The translations under genes were made by a program, and so were the position numbers. Source: Parascedosporium putredinis (taxonomy: Eukaryota; Ascomycota; Sordariomycetes; Microascales; Microascaceae). From it: a stretch of 64,000 nucleotides of DNA. Below the pieces are notes generated by a model that worked only from the letters and a program-made list of their open reading frames with translations, ran no database searches and had not been told where the DNA came from. Where the stretch lies: assembly GCA_949357655.1 (NCBI GenBank), contig CASHTG010000021.1:248001-312000 (forward strand), given 5' to 3'. This document shows positions 24,538-36,638 of the stretch, piece after piece. Within the stretch, counting starts at the first letter, position 1; the number at the start of each line of letters is the position of its first letter.

Positions 24538-26063
24538 GGTTTGCGCCGTCGAATGGGATCGAATGCTACAGCTTCGAGAGAGGGGCAACGTGTGCGGTGT
24601 GTAGGCTGCGGGGTGGTGACACAAACCAAAAAAAAAAAAAGGACGGCTTTTCGATCCACAAAACCACTCGGGTTAGTCGGCGAAAGGCTTATGGGAAAAC
24701 GGAGTAGGAGAGGAGAAGGTGGGAGTGCCTAGCACAAGTACTTACGAACCACATATCATGCAGACGCTGGGTTGTGTTCCCCCGCTTCCTTACAACTACC
24801 CACAGACACACTCCCCACACGCACCCGCCGCCCTATCCTTCTCCCTAGCCCATTGTCTATCCGCTTCAGCCGTGAAAAGAGAGAGGCGCCGACTCGAACA
24901 TGGGAACTAGGTATGAAACGAGTTTCAAGTAGGCCCTATTCATGGTGCAAATGGTGCAAATGGTGCAAATGGCCGGGGGATGGCGTCAGTAAAACATGCA
25001 AGGACTTAGGGCGAGAGTGACAGGAAACGTGAGGAACATCGTCAATGTCCTATCTACCCCAAAGGCACAAGGCGCAGGACCGTACGCGGGGAGTGAGCTT
25101 TTGTGCGTACGGCTTTGGGTTTATAGCTTTGTCCAATGAGCACACACAACACGAGAAACAAGCATCATTTTTGGAGCAGAAATAAACGTCATTTAACTAG
25201 CAGCTACTTGCTCGCAACCGCGAGCGAATGTACAAATGCTCGGATTACGCATCGCCGCCTTGCGCAGCCTAACGGCTGCGTCAAGTCGGACAGATAAATA
25301 ATAGCCAGTCCAAGGCATGTTGCTTAAACGGCGTCTTTCCACTCTTCCTCTTCTTCTAATTCTGTTTCTGCGTACAGATCCGCTTCGGAGCTCAAGAGAG
25401 AAAATCTTGTCGCTCAGGCCAGCGAGATTCGGTGCAGTTTTCCGCCCATCTAGAATCCCACGATACGTGAGTCCATCGGATCCATCGTGCTCTCCTCTTG
25501 TTCGGTCCGTCATGACGCTCATCATGGCTTGTGGCAACCGACTCCACAACACAAGCAAATCTATGAGATGCTGTGGGAAAAAAGAGAACCCTTCTGTTTC
25601 CGCCTCCCCCTTTCTTGAAGAAAAACAAAAAAGCAAAAGATATCGCAACGAACGACGCAGAACAAGACAAGACGAAAACAACAAAAAAGTTTGGCAAACC
25701 AAATGAATACCGCCCTCAACCAAGTTTTTTCTTCTTGATTAGGGAACTGCCTCCTTTGCCAACGCCGCTGCAATGCATGATAAAACTGAAATAAAAAACA
25801 GAGCCATTTTGAGGGGGAAAACGCGAGGGTGTTACAGATGACGCAACTCGTTTGCCAAACTCGGGTCGCCCAAAGAGGCCAACGAGGGTCACAACGCAGT
25901 CGTGGTATCGTAATGATAATTCTAATCGTACAGAAAACAAATACTCGAGTCGACAAGTCGACGAAAAGGACGTCAAGGCTTGGGAAGTGTTGTTGTCGCT
26001 TAGGTCGTGTGACGTGTGGCTCGAAAAGCTTTCCGGCAATGTCGCGCTCGCTGCGTCGAGCGT
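24538..26063. other. Intergenic region
   Basis: Upstream region of the flavoprotein and 3' region of TATA-binding protein. It holds a small tandem repeat at 24942-24968. No gene recognised. Confidence 0.55.
24942..24968. repeat. 9-bp tandem repeat, ATGGTGCAA x3
   Basis: Three perfect head-to-tail copies of ATGGTGCAA, about 405 bp upstream of the flavoprotein start codon. No regulatory role can be read from the sequence. Confidence 0.9.
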
Positions 26064-27195
26064 TTAAACTTTGCGGAAATCTGCGCGCGAAAAGTCAGTA
26101 CCCCGTCATTCGAGAGGGGTTTGAAGCCAAGATGGCAAAGGGGCCGGAGCATACCTTGGAGCACAGGGTAGATCATTTCGAAGGCCTGGTAGATCTCCTC
26201 TCGAACCTTGGCACCAGTGAGCACAATCTTGCCACTGACGAAGATGAGAAGCACGATTTTAGGCTACAGCAAAAGTCACCGGTTAGCGATGGGGGAGGAA
26301 AAAAGAAAAGGACGAAGATTGGACTGATTCCAACGAACCTTGATCATGCGGTAAATCAGACCGGGGAACAATTCAGGTTCGTAAGAACTGAAATTGTGAT
26401 GGCGCGAAGCCAAACCCTCGAGTCTGATGGGGAACTTGATATCGCACGAGCCGACAATGTTCTGGATCTTGAAGTCGGTAAACTTGGAGTTGAACCCAAG
26501 CTTCTGAATGATACGGGCATATTTTCGGCTGGCGAGCTTCGAGTCATCCTCCGACTTGGCACCAGTCACGACCATCTTGCCTGAGGCGAAGATGAGAGCT
26601 GTCGTTTTGGGCTCACGGATACGCATGATGACAGCAGCAAAACGCTGGGGAAGCATTCATGTTAGCACAAATTGCACAATCCATGGACAGCATTCATGAT
26701 TCCCAGAACCAGGTGTGCTGTACCTTAGGGTTGTACTCCGCATTGCGGGCATGCAGAGCAATGGTCTTCAGATCACTATAAGCCAGCAAGTTAGAAGTGA
26801 TCGTGACGTAGAGCTGAACGAGTGGGGAGTCTTACAGTCTGCAGTCAAGATTGACAGTGGCGACAATGTTCCTAAGAGCCATTTTGTAAGTATCAAAACA
26901 TGAACGCACAGGTATGCTAAGCACCGCAGGCGTTCACATACTGAAGTGTGGGCGTAAGACCGCTGGCACCAGGGTTAGTAGCGGGCGTCGCGGCGGGAGT
27001 GGCCGGGGCAACTGCGTTTCCGTTCGTTCCGTTGGTTTGCTGCGCTCCATTGACGACGGGGAGCTGGCCGTTGTTCTTCAAATCGACAGGGGCGCCATTA
27101 ACGACGTGCTGGCTGTTGGGGAAAGCGAACGAGCCTGGCTCCATGAAGCCCTTCGCCTGCGCGGCGGTGGAGGGGTGAGTCTGAATCGTCTCCAT
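26064..27195 (-). CDS. SPT15: TATA-binding protein (TBP)
   Basis: General transcription factor of RNA polymerases I, II and III, 257 aa in six exons: 27195-26942, 26871-26836, 26775-26724, 26644-26339, 26263-26155 and 26080-26064. Every splice junction has GT..AG ends and compatible phase, and total coding length is exactly 774 nt. The variable N-terminus (METIQTHPSTAAQAKG.., rich in Asn, Pro and Ala) ends at LTPTLQ, where the conserved saddle starts (NIVATVNLDCRLDLKTIALH). The two direct repeats each carry the hallmark stretch: IFASGKMVVTGAK in the first, IFVSGKIVLTGAK in the second. The protein ends in VLQDFRKV, encoded by a 17-nt last exon. This is the only gene in the window with no frame break. 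An upstream in-frame ATG (27228) exists, but 27195 fits the family start better. Confidence 0.97.
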
Positions 27196-29406
27196 GTTGG
27201 ATATGTTGGAGCTTAGAGGCCGAAGCAACGTTCTAGACTGTTGCTTCGAAGACGAAATAGAACAGACCTAGCATGTCATTTGATTAGCAACGCCGCCTTT
27301 CGAATTTGAATGGGTCGCATATCTGCCAACCAATGTGCGAGCCCCAGCTTCAATCACGTCAAGGAAGGTCAAGACCGTGGACGGTTTGAGGTGGAGGATG
27401 ATTTTAAGGGTGGGAAAAGAGAGAAGAGAAAAAGAAAGAAAAACAAGGGAAAAAAAGTGATCACCAGCCCACAGCTTGCTCCAGTCATCAACAGGGCTTG
27501 AGCAAGGTGGCAAGGAGAGGGGACAACAATGAAGATGATGAATCAATTAGGCTTGGCCCAGCGCAAGGAAGAAACATCGCGCCTTCCGATTGGGATATCA
27601 CATGCAGAACAGTTTAAAAAGGACGGATGAAATGCGACAGAAAAGAAAGTGAAATGCCTACCGAAATGGGAGATAAACAAGTCAATGTCTCCCCTACAGC
27701 GGTTGTTCAAGAAGACGTGGGCTTCCGAGATGAATCGAGGACCTCCTTCGGTAGAGGTGGATGGATATCTCTCTTCGGACAGGGAAGTGATCTCGCGATG
27801 GTTCGAGGAGAAAGGGCAGGGCGCAGAGGGACGGCGCAACCAGCTCACTTGGTTCTCTTGTTCAGCGCGACAAGTCTACTGATCTTTACGAAATGCGCAA
27901 AGACCGGGGCGGGGTTGATGAGGAGGACGATGGGCGACTGTCTCTTGTGGGTAGCTCGACCGTCTCGCTCTCGCTGGACTCAAAAAGCGTCCGCAAAGAA
28001 TCACCGCTGCGCAACCGGTCCTTAATTGACGCTTTTAAGGATGACGACGGGGGTCGGCGGGGAGGAGAAGGAAACGTGTTCCAGCTTTCTTTCCTGTCCC
28101 TGTTCGAAGGCGTTGCCCTGCAATGGTGATATCACCGCTTCGTCGTCGAAAAGTGCTAAATTGCTCTTTTTTTTTTCTTGTGTTTTTGGTCCTTATCTCG
28201 AGGAAGAGGAAGATGAGCTGTCTTCTCTTGATCCTGATGGAGAAACCTTTGTGCAAGTTTGAAGAGAATGTAGGTGGAGAGTGTGTGTGAGATGAGGGGG
28301 TTGTTCCACGGATGAACCTCGCTCGGGCGCAGTGCGCTTTAGATGAGAAATTCCAGTCAAGGAATCAACTCTGCACCGCTTTGGAAATTTTTAGGGGTTG
28401 GAGGAATCGGCGTGATGATGAGGGGATGCCGAAATGGAAGATGGCGATAGGCGAGATGGTGTCGCTGGCCCCAGAATTAAAACCGATGTGTGGTCTTGGA
28501 GGGTGTGTGGTGAGGGAGACAGGTGAATCGGAAAAAAGAAAATGATTATTAAGATGATGAAATGTGGTTGTAAGGGCCAAACGTATGGGATACTACGTAG
28601 GGCCTGTCAGTCGGTACTTCCGCGCAAGACTTTCGAAACAGAAAGATTGAGGGGGGCTGGACTACTTATAATTTTGGACAAGCCGGCTGCCTTGGGCAGT
28701 GACTCCTGGGGCAACAGAACCAGTGGCAATTTTGCGCTGGGTCCAGCCTACCCTTAGTGGCCCGGGCTATCACTTGATCGACCAATGAAAACCGCCCATT
28801 CCGTCCATTTCCCACTGATCCCACCAAGCGGTCCCCCTGCATACCCACAAGTACCGCCATACCAGCGGGCTTGTATCACTACACCCTCTCGCTTGGTGCT
28901 GATTTTTCTTTCTTTCTCTTTGGTCTGTGTGCAGCGAAACGATAAGACCTTGGTCCGTTTTATGATGTCGTATCAAGATGCTTTGATAGGTACTCTCGTA
29001 CTTGAATTTTTCTTCTCCTTAGGTTTTCTTTTCCCATCGTGCTTGCTGCTTTTCCCGCTGCCGTCTTCGGCCCTCTCGGTTGCTTCAAGTTCACGCTCAC
29101 CTTTTGCACAACAACTTCCTCCCATTCACCCTAACATCGATCAAATCATCCACTTGAATGACGGCAATTGCCTCTCCGATTTTCGATTCAGAAAATGAAA
29201 TCCCCTCATCATTTTCATTCTTCCTTCCCAGCCTCTTCGACCTTCCCCTCAATCCCTCCGATATTGAGCTTATTGGCATGAACGACAGAGATAAGGCCAA
29301 ATGAGCCGCTCTGGCTATTCAAAATACCCATTTCAGCAAGAACCGATAGTGGCCGACAGCGGGTTCTCGACACCTCTCGTCCTCACCTAGCCCCAACTGA
29401 GAGAAG

Positions 29407-29426
29407 TTTTTTTTTTTTTTTTTTTT
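29407..29426. repeat. T20 homopolymer
   Basis: Run of 20 T followed by repeated CCCTCCCTTTT units. Simple low-complexity sequence; its length is unreliable given the homopolymer errors elsewhere in the window. Confidence 0.9.
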
Positions 29427-32400
29427 CCCTCCCTTTTCCCTCCCTTTTCCCTCCGTTTGCAAAGGACTTGTCGCGTCCTGCCGGGCACGCAACCGGACAC
29501 CCCAGCCACAGTCGCATTTGGCCGCCACCAGTCGCTGTGAGAGCTCTCATGCCCCCTCCACTTTTATTTTTGATACCAACCCACACCTCCGTTGCGACCC
29601 CCTTCCCCCCTTTTTTTTCTCTCTTCCCCCCTTTCCATTCTGCTTTGAAACACGTCGCGAGCCCCTTTCTTGATGCTTTCTTCTTGATCATCCGCGCTCG
29701 ATGATATGCTTTCCTGCAACCTCAACTTTTTCATCCCCTTCTCCCTTTCGCTCATTTCGCTCTTTTCTCGATCCTATCTTCATCCTACACCATGGACGAC
29801 CGCGACGACGACAACTCGATTCTGATTCACCCCTCTCTTTCTCGCTGACCAGTCGGGGAGATCGAACTGACCTCATTCGCCCCTCTTCTTGCAACGCAAA
29901 CAGAGTTTCCCTCGGATTCGACCGATTTCTTTTGTCTGGTGGTGCGTAAAGCTTGTTAATTTCCCCCTTCCCGCGGCGCCAGAACTTGGACCAGGCTGCC
30001 TCTGGCGAGTTTCGCCAGTTTCCTTTCAAGCTATGACTCATGGGGATTCCGCGGGCACGTCACTCGGTATGAACCAATGACAGTTGCGGAAAACTCTGCT
30101 GGCAGAACCTCGGAGCACTAGCCGACGGTTGCTTTTCATCCAATAACGCCCGGGGTTGCGCGGACCTCGTCCCTCAAGTACCACTTCGCTCCGCCTCGTT
30201 TGGCCCAGCCGACTTGATACTGCTGCCTGCCTACATTTCCCGGTTTTTCTTTTCTTTTTCTTTTTCCCCTTTCTTTTTTTCCCATTTCCAGACATGCTCG
30301 CTTTTGCCCGACATTTTCGGGGCCTCATGAAAACATGCCATGATGAACAGCAATTTTTCTGTCCATGGCCAAAGCCGGATTGTCTCTTGAACCACTCCAG
30401 GAGGCCGCGGCGCCGTCTTGTCCATCATCTCCACGTCGCATCCTATCCTCGGGGAGTCCATGTGGATCTCATTTCGTATCGTGTAGCCCCCGACCTTGGA
30501 AAACGCGCTCAGGATCACCCCTACCTCCCTTGATCTCTGTTGCCATGGGGCAGGTTGCTCGCCCGCCCCATCCTTACCAGGGAGGCTGGTTGCTTTCCTT
30601 GACTTTATTGGAGGTACCGCACTAACAATTTTCGCTCATTTCGTTGAACCCTGGACCAGAATCTGTCTTCTCTGGGCTTTACCCATCCTAAGCCGTTCAA
30701 GCTCCACCAGAGCAGACCCACTGAATCATGCAGCCTCCCAGAGCACGCTGTGAACTTGATCCTCTGTTTTTCTGGTGCCAACCCCCTTTCTCTCCGTATT
30801 GCATTGTACTGCCCGTTTGAATGTCGCACAAGCTGGCCAGCGTCCACCCTTTGCACATGCCAGCCCGGCTTCTGTGAGTTGCGCCCGTGCCTTGCTGGAA
30901 ACGTTGGCCGTTTGAATAGCTCCCTCTATCCAACTCAGAAAAATGCCCCCAAAATGAGAGAGAAGAGAATGAGGAAAGGAAAAAGAAAGGAAAACTCACG
31001 GAGTGAATGGGCACGGGAAGATCAATCGTGAATCACGGCCCATGTCAGCAAGCACAAATTTTTATCCCCATCTCAGCTGCACTGAAAACAGTAGTACGTC
31101 TGACACAAATTGTGAACAATCCCTTGCCGTTGTGTCGCAGGATCCGTGCATTGTGCGTACCGTGATCCATCGAGCATCAGCTCGCCAGCGCAAGATGTCG
31201 CGGGTTCAGAGTTCATATTCTTCGTCAACATCGGCCCCGAAAGACAAGAAACTACCAGTCCGATGCATCAAGTTGAAAGAGAGAGAACTCGTTCGACGCG
31301 ACCTCTTGACCTTTGAGAGGCACAAAGGTGCCTTATGATTTTATCTCTTTTTTTCCTTTCTAATTTTCTTTTTTTCTGGCCACATGGAGGACGAATTTTG
31401 CCCACCCCTTGCTCCTTCTGTGTTTCGATGACCGAAAGCGGAAATCTATTTTTTTCTCCTCGAAATTTGGTTGCGAAGCTCTTTCCTAATTGAACCTTCA
31501 AGCTCCTCTGGCGAACATGTGACGTTTGAAGGTCGCAATCTGTCCGCAGCCTTGTCGTAATTATCTTTGAAAAATTACCCTCCTAAAAGAATCATCTTCA
31601 ACTGTCCATCGGTTTAGCTCGAGTTTGGACGTTTGCGCGCAAAGGGCGAAGAAGAAGAAAAAAGAAGAAAAAAATGGAAAAGGGAAAAGAAGGGAAATAT
31701 CATGCTCGGCGCATTCCCCAACAACGGGGTTCCGGGATCATCCAAATCCGGCTCCTTTGTCCTCGCCAAAGACTTTGTGTTAGACTCGAGTCTGAACACG
31801 CGCACCTCTTCTATCAAATTCCTTTTTGGCCCCCAGGCATGGCCTGAACCTATCTTTTCTTCCTCTTATTCGTAGTAAACGTGGCCTCGTGGAAATGTCG
31901 TGAATACCAAAAATTATCGGGCAATGCGCAGGATCACAAACGAGGATCATTTGCAACATTCTTTTGGATCATCTTTTCCCCCTTCCCGAACTATACGATG
32001 CCCGCTGCGCGTGGTTTCTGTCTTGTCCAAAGTTCTATCCAGCCTCACGACGCTCTTCTTGGCGCCAACCTCTTGGCTATTTCTTTCTCTCTAGGTTCCC
32101 GCCTTGAGCAACGAGGCACCTAGGGGGCTGCGAAAAAGAAAAACTAAGCAGATGGGATGGGAAAAGGCAAAGAAGACGGACGATGGGATGGGTCAAGGGT
32201 GGAAAAAGAAACGAAAGTGATGATAAGGAAAAGAGGCATGAACCCTTCGCGAGAGAGAGAGAGGGGGGGACTAGACTTGGAAACAAAAAGAAAAAAGGAA
32301 GAACGAGAACGATCTGCATTTGCATTTGCACTACGTTGCCTTTGACCACGCGCCGATAGCGACGACTTACACATCTATATGAATGAGTACAAAGTAAAAA

Positions 32401-32746
32401 CGCCGAAACGATACCCTTCCCTCCCAAGAGAAATCCGAACACAGCGAGAGAGACCGATGGTGAGTGAGATCCGAGGTCAGAGAGACGATGGTGAAACAAA
32501 GCAAATGCGAGAGACCGATATATTTGCGAGATGGACAGGATGAAAGAAAGATTGAGAACAAAGGGGAAAAATCCAACCGCGCGTCAAAGTGTACATGAAT
32601 GCCCAACACCCACCATCCGCATCAGTTCTATCTAGTCTTTATGTGTAGTCTTTTCGATCTCAATCACTCTTGTTTTGTTGTGGAAGAGCGAGATCTTGAT
32701 TCGTTTCGCATATGTTTGCAACGTGTTTTTGTTTCTTGTCTTTTAT

Positions 32747-32791
32747 TTCTTCTTCTTCTTCTTCTTCTTCTTCTTCTTCTTCTTCTTCTTC
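32747..32791. repeat. (TTC)15 microsatellite
   Basis: Fifteen TTC triplets, 38 bp beyond the ETF-QO stop codon. They would be read as (GAA)n in the 3' untranslated region of that transcript. Confidence 0.95.
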
Positions 32792-32828
32792 TCTGTCTCC
32801 CTCGATGTCTTCAAGGCCGTCCCATGAT

Positions 32829-35015
32829 CTATGTCAGGTAATACTTGGGGCCCTCGCCTCCCTGAGGCACAGTCCAGTTGATATCTTGCTGAGGGGCCTT
32901 GATATCGCATGTCTTGCAGTGGATACAACTAAAAGTAGGAGGGAAAACGCCACGTTAGCCATTGCACTTACGCGTAAAATATTGCTTATTCCCCAGCCCT
33001 GTCTGGGGATGGAGAGGGAACCAGAAGTGTATGGGAGAAAAAGAAAGAAAAAAACAAAGGGAAAAGTAAAGAGTACGCCTTTCGCGTGTTTTAGGGTTCA
33101 ATAGCCGCGCCATAGCCCCCTGTTCCCACTCTTCGCGGCGGCTGGGCAGTTTCAAGGCAAGGCTGGGGTAAATGTTTTGGACAGGACTGCGTCGTGGAGA
33201 TATATAGATAACGAACTTACTTTTGCGAGTTGATCTGGAACCGGACACCGAGCTCCTTGGACTCGTCCTCGACATATTCGTACACGCCGGCGGGGCAGAA
33301 CCGCGCCTCCAGCCCCTGGAACGAGGGGTAGGCCGCCTGGGCGTGCGCGTCCCAATCCTTGACCTGGAGGTGGACGGGCTGGTCCTCCTCGTGGTTCGTC
33401 CCCGTCCTAGACACGCTCGTGAGGATGTCAAAGGTGATTTTGCCGTCCGGCTTCTCGTACTCGATCTTGGGGAACTTGTCGGCCGGCTTCGTCGCGGCGT
33501 AGTCGGGCTTCTTGTGGTTGAGGGTCCAGGGAACCCTGCCCTTGAGAATCAGGGCCTCGAGGCCCGAGTAGGCGATGCCGCCGTAGAGGCCGAGCGGGGT
33601 GTGGAAGGACGGGCGGATGTTGCGGACCTCGTTGAGCTCCTTCCAGATGCTCGACTTCTTGAGCGCGTCCTCGTACTGGAAGAGGTAGACGCCGCTCTCG
33701 TCGCCGTCGGTAAGGGCCGAGTAGGTGGCCTCGCCGGCCAGGATGCCCGACTTCATGGCGTTGTGAGTGCCCTTGACCTTGGGGACGTTCATGAAGCCGG
33801 CCGAGTCGCCCACGAGGGCGCCGCCGGGGAAGATGACCTTGGGAATGGATTGGAGGCCGCCCTCGACGAGCGCCCTGGCGCCGTACGAGATGCACTTGCC
33901 ACCCTCGAGAACATCTCGGTAGATGGGGTGCTGCTTCATCTTTTGGAACTCCTGGTACGGCGAGAGCCAGGGGTTCTCGTAGTCGAGCGCGACAACAAGG
34001 CCGAGGGTGACGAGGTTGTCACCAAAGTGGTACATGAAGGCGCCGCCGTAGACGTCTTTGGGTAAGGGGTAGCCCATGGAATGGGTAATGTCGCCCTTCT
34101 TGAACTTCTCCGGCTGCACCTCCCAGACCTCCTTGATGCCCAAGGCGTAAGTCTGGTGCTGCGAGTCGCGCCGCAGGTCAAACTTGTTGATGACCTGCTT
34201 CGTCAAGCTGCCGTGGCAGCCCTCGCCAAAGAGCGTGACCCTGGCGTGGAACTCCATGCCCCTCTCAAACGAGTCCTTGGGCTGGCCGTCCCTGGCGAGG
34301 CCCATATCGTTGGTGGCCACGCCCATGACGGTGCCATCCTGGGTGTAGAGGACCTCGGCGGCGGCGAAGCCGGGGTAGATTTCGACGCCGAGCTCCTCGG
34401 CCCGCTCGCCCAGCCACTTGGTCACCTGGTTCAAGCTGACAATGTAGTTTCCGTGGTTATGCATCTGGGGCGGCGTGGGGAGGGGAATCGACATGGTTTT
34501 GGTGAGGAACTTCATGTGGTCGGCGCCGGCCGGGGTCGCGAACTCGAACCTATTGGGGTTATCCTCGTCGAGCCAATCCGGGAAGAGCTCCTCGATGGCG
34601 GTCGGTTGTATTACGGCGCCCGACATGATGTGCGCCCCGATCTCGCCCGCCTTTTCTAGCAGCAGCACCCGAAAGTCCTCGTTGCCCGCCTCGTTGGCCA
34701 GCTGCTTTAGACGGATAGCGGCGGAGAGCCCGCGGGGCCTCCGCCCACTATGCACACATCCACCTGGTCGGCCTCGCGCTCGATGGACGAGGGGTCGAAG
34801 GCTTCTTCCGCTTCTCCCTCTTCATCGTTCCGCCGGGGTCTCGAGGTGGAGAGGTTGCGGCGAGCTGTGGCGAGGGGGAATGAAGCGCGGAGGGCCGTCG
34901 CGGGACGGATGCCGGTGCTGCTCGCGCGGAGGGAGTTGAGGCTCTGGCGGGCAGCCCGTTGTGTTAGATGGCGGGAGGGCCTGGCGAGGCACCGCAAGGG
35001 AGCTCGCGAAGCCAT
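32829..35015 (-). CDS. ETFDH: Electron transfer flavoprotein-ubiquinone oxidoreductase (ETF-QO), mitochondrial
   Basis: Inner-mitochondrial-membrane FAD/4Fe-4S enzyme passing electrons from ETF (fatty-acid and amino-acid oxidation) to ubiquinone. About 631 aa, two exons: 35015-33221 and 32928-32829. The Arg-rich, acid-free N-terminus (MASRAPLRCLARPSRHLTQR) is a mitochondrial presequence. VDVCIVGGGPAGLSAAIRLK is the FAD Rossmann motif. GEGCHGSLTKQ and the GGALVGDSAGFMNVPKVKG block are typical family segments. The iron-sulphur cysteines are Cys of RFCPAGVYEY in exon 1 and the CxxCxxC of NCIHCKTCDIK in exon 2. The intron donor lies inside the Asn codon just before the first of these. The protein ends EGPKYYLT. 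One missing C near 34733, just after GGGPAG, breaks the frame. Without exon 2 the predicted protein would lose three of four cluster ligands. Confidence 0.96.
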
Positions 35016-36638
35016 TGTGAGTCAAGATGGCTCTTGGGATTAGAGGTGAAGAGTAAAGAGCTTAGAATGTGAGGGGAGGAGGGAAGTGGAAGGGGGAGGG
35101 GGGTCGCGCAGAGCAAGAGATAGAGAGGGAGGGAGAGCACTATGTGAGTGAAAGAAAATGCTACGCAGATAGAGAAGTCCAGGAAGGGAAGGGGAAAAAA
35201 AAAGCTCAAGGTGTTTAGTGTGTCCCACCACGAATCCCTTTAAGATGATCCAATTGCAGACTGAAGAGAGAAGGGAAGAAGGAATTGACCTAGAGGATCA
35301 TAGCTCTAAACTCTGACGACGATGATGATTTGACAAGTCAAACACCAAGCGCCTTCCCAAGTGGGCTGTAAGCTCGGTGGTGGAATTAAGGCGGGCGCTC
35401 GGTGTTGGTTGTACCTAGGGTCCTCGGCTCAAGAAGGACCACCTACGCCGATGAAGTCATACAAAAATTCGCCCTTGGTTTTTTCCATCCCACGCACCTG
35501 TCACCTTCTTTTTCCCTTCTGGAGGGGTTTCTGTTATTTTTCTCGCTCACAATTGGCTTCCCCAAGGATTGAGCAAGGGTTCCTCGTCTGCCGAAAGAAG
35601 CCGGTTCCCAATTCACACTGTACACACACGGAGGGTTGGACACTGGGTTTTTCTGGTTTTTTGGCTGATGATGCTGCCACCAGTGGCATGTGACGGATAC
35701 TGTGTGACTCATGAGAATAAACTGTATCGTACGCACACCGAGAGGAAGGAAAGAATTTTTGCGCCTGACGAAATGTACGAAGCAGGACACAGGCCCAGAC
35801 GTTTGATATCCGAGAGCTCTGATTCGCCCATTTCCTCTCCACTCCCCCAAATGCGAAAGTCTTTTCCGAAGGGGATCCCTTTATTACGAAGTGTGGTCCA
35901 TGAGAACCAAGCATGATGGCTAGTACTTGTAGCTTTTTGGGAATGCGTGAGCTGCTCCATTTTTCCTTGCTTCCCACTAGACTTCCCCATTTTTATTACA
36001 CGCTACTCGACTCAACGGAGCGTTAGTTGGCAAGTCGTGCAAGAAAAACGGTTACCGCAAAACCAACCTGCCCTATCAAGTCCGGTAAACAGCTATGGTA
36101 ACCAGTAATAATACAGCTCTGGGGCCTTTTCAGATATGAAGAACTCATTTGACATGGATCTGGAAGTATACCCCTCTCAAATTTGGTGGTTGGTGACATC
36201 ATACTCCAGTGTGGCAAGGTAGACTGGTTTTGCGGTAACCCTTTTACTTGCCCGACTTGGTTGGATGGAGCGGGCTTTTGGATCGTGGGGATTTCCCCAA
36301 CAGCTGGAGAGGGCGATCACTTCCTCATTCTCTTCGTCTTTGCTCTCCCGATAAGTTGCAGGGTGTGCAGGCAGGATGATGCAGGTGGACAGGAACGAAG
36401 CTCGTCCCACCAGTTGATCTTGACTATGCGATTGGGTAATGTGCATCAAGCCATCCGGCGTGTAAGCCAGATGCGCTTCTCTGACAGGACACTAGAGGCT
36501 CCATAACTTTCCTAATTCCCGCCTCTGCTTGTGTTCTGGCCTATGAGGATGTTTCTAAGAAAAAAGGGAAAAAAAAAGAAAAGGATCATAATACATTTCC
36601 TACCAAGGTATATATATAATATCTAGCCGAAGCCCTCC
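35016..36638. other. Intergenic region
   Basis: Upstream region of ETF-QO and 3' region of the GH92 gene. No gene recognised. A (TA)n-rich TATATATAATAT stretch at 36610-36621 lies just beyond the GH92 stop codon. Confidence 0.55.

Larger units (their letters stand above)
27196..32828. other. Long gene-poor region upstream of TBP
   Basis: 5.6 kb with no recognisable protein gene on either strand. It lies between the 5' end of TBP and the 3' end of ETF-QO. It contains pyrimidine- or purine-rich blocks, a T20 run (29407-29426) and the TTC microsatellite near its right end. The first few hundred bases next to TBP probably hold its promoter and leader. Uncharacterised lineage-specific genes with many short exons would be missed here. 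Confidence 0.5.
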
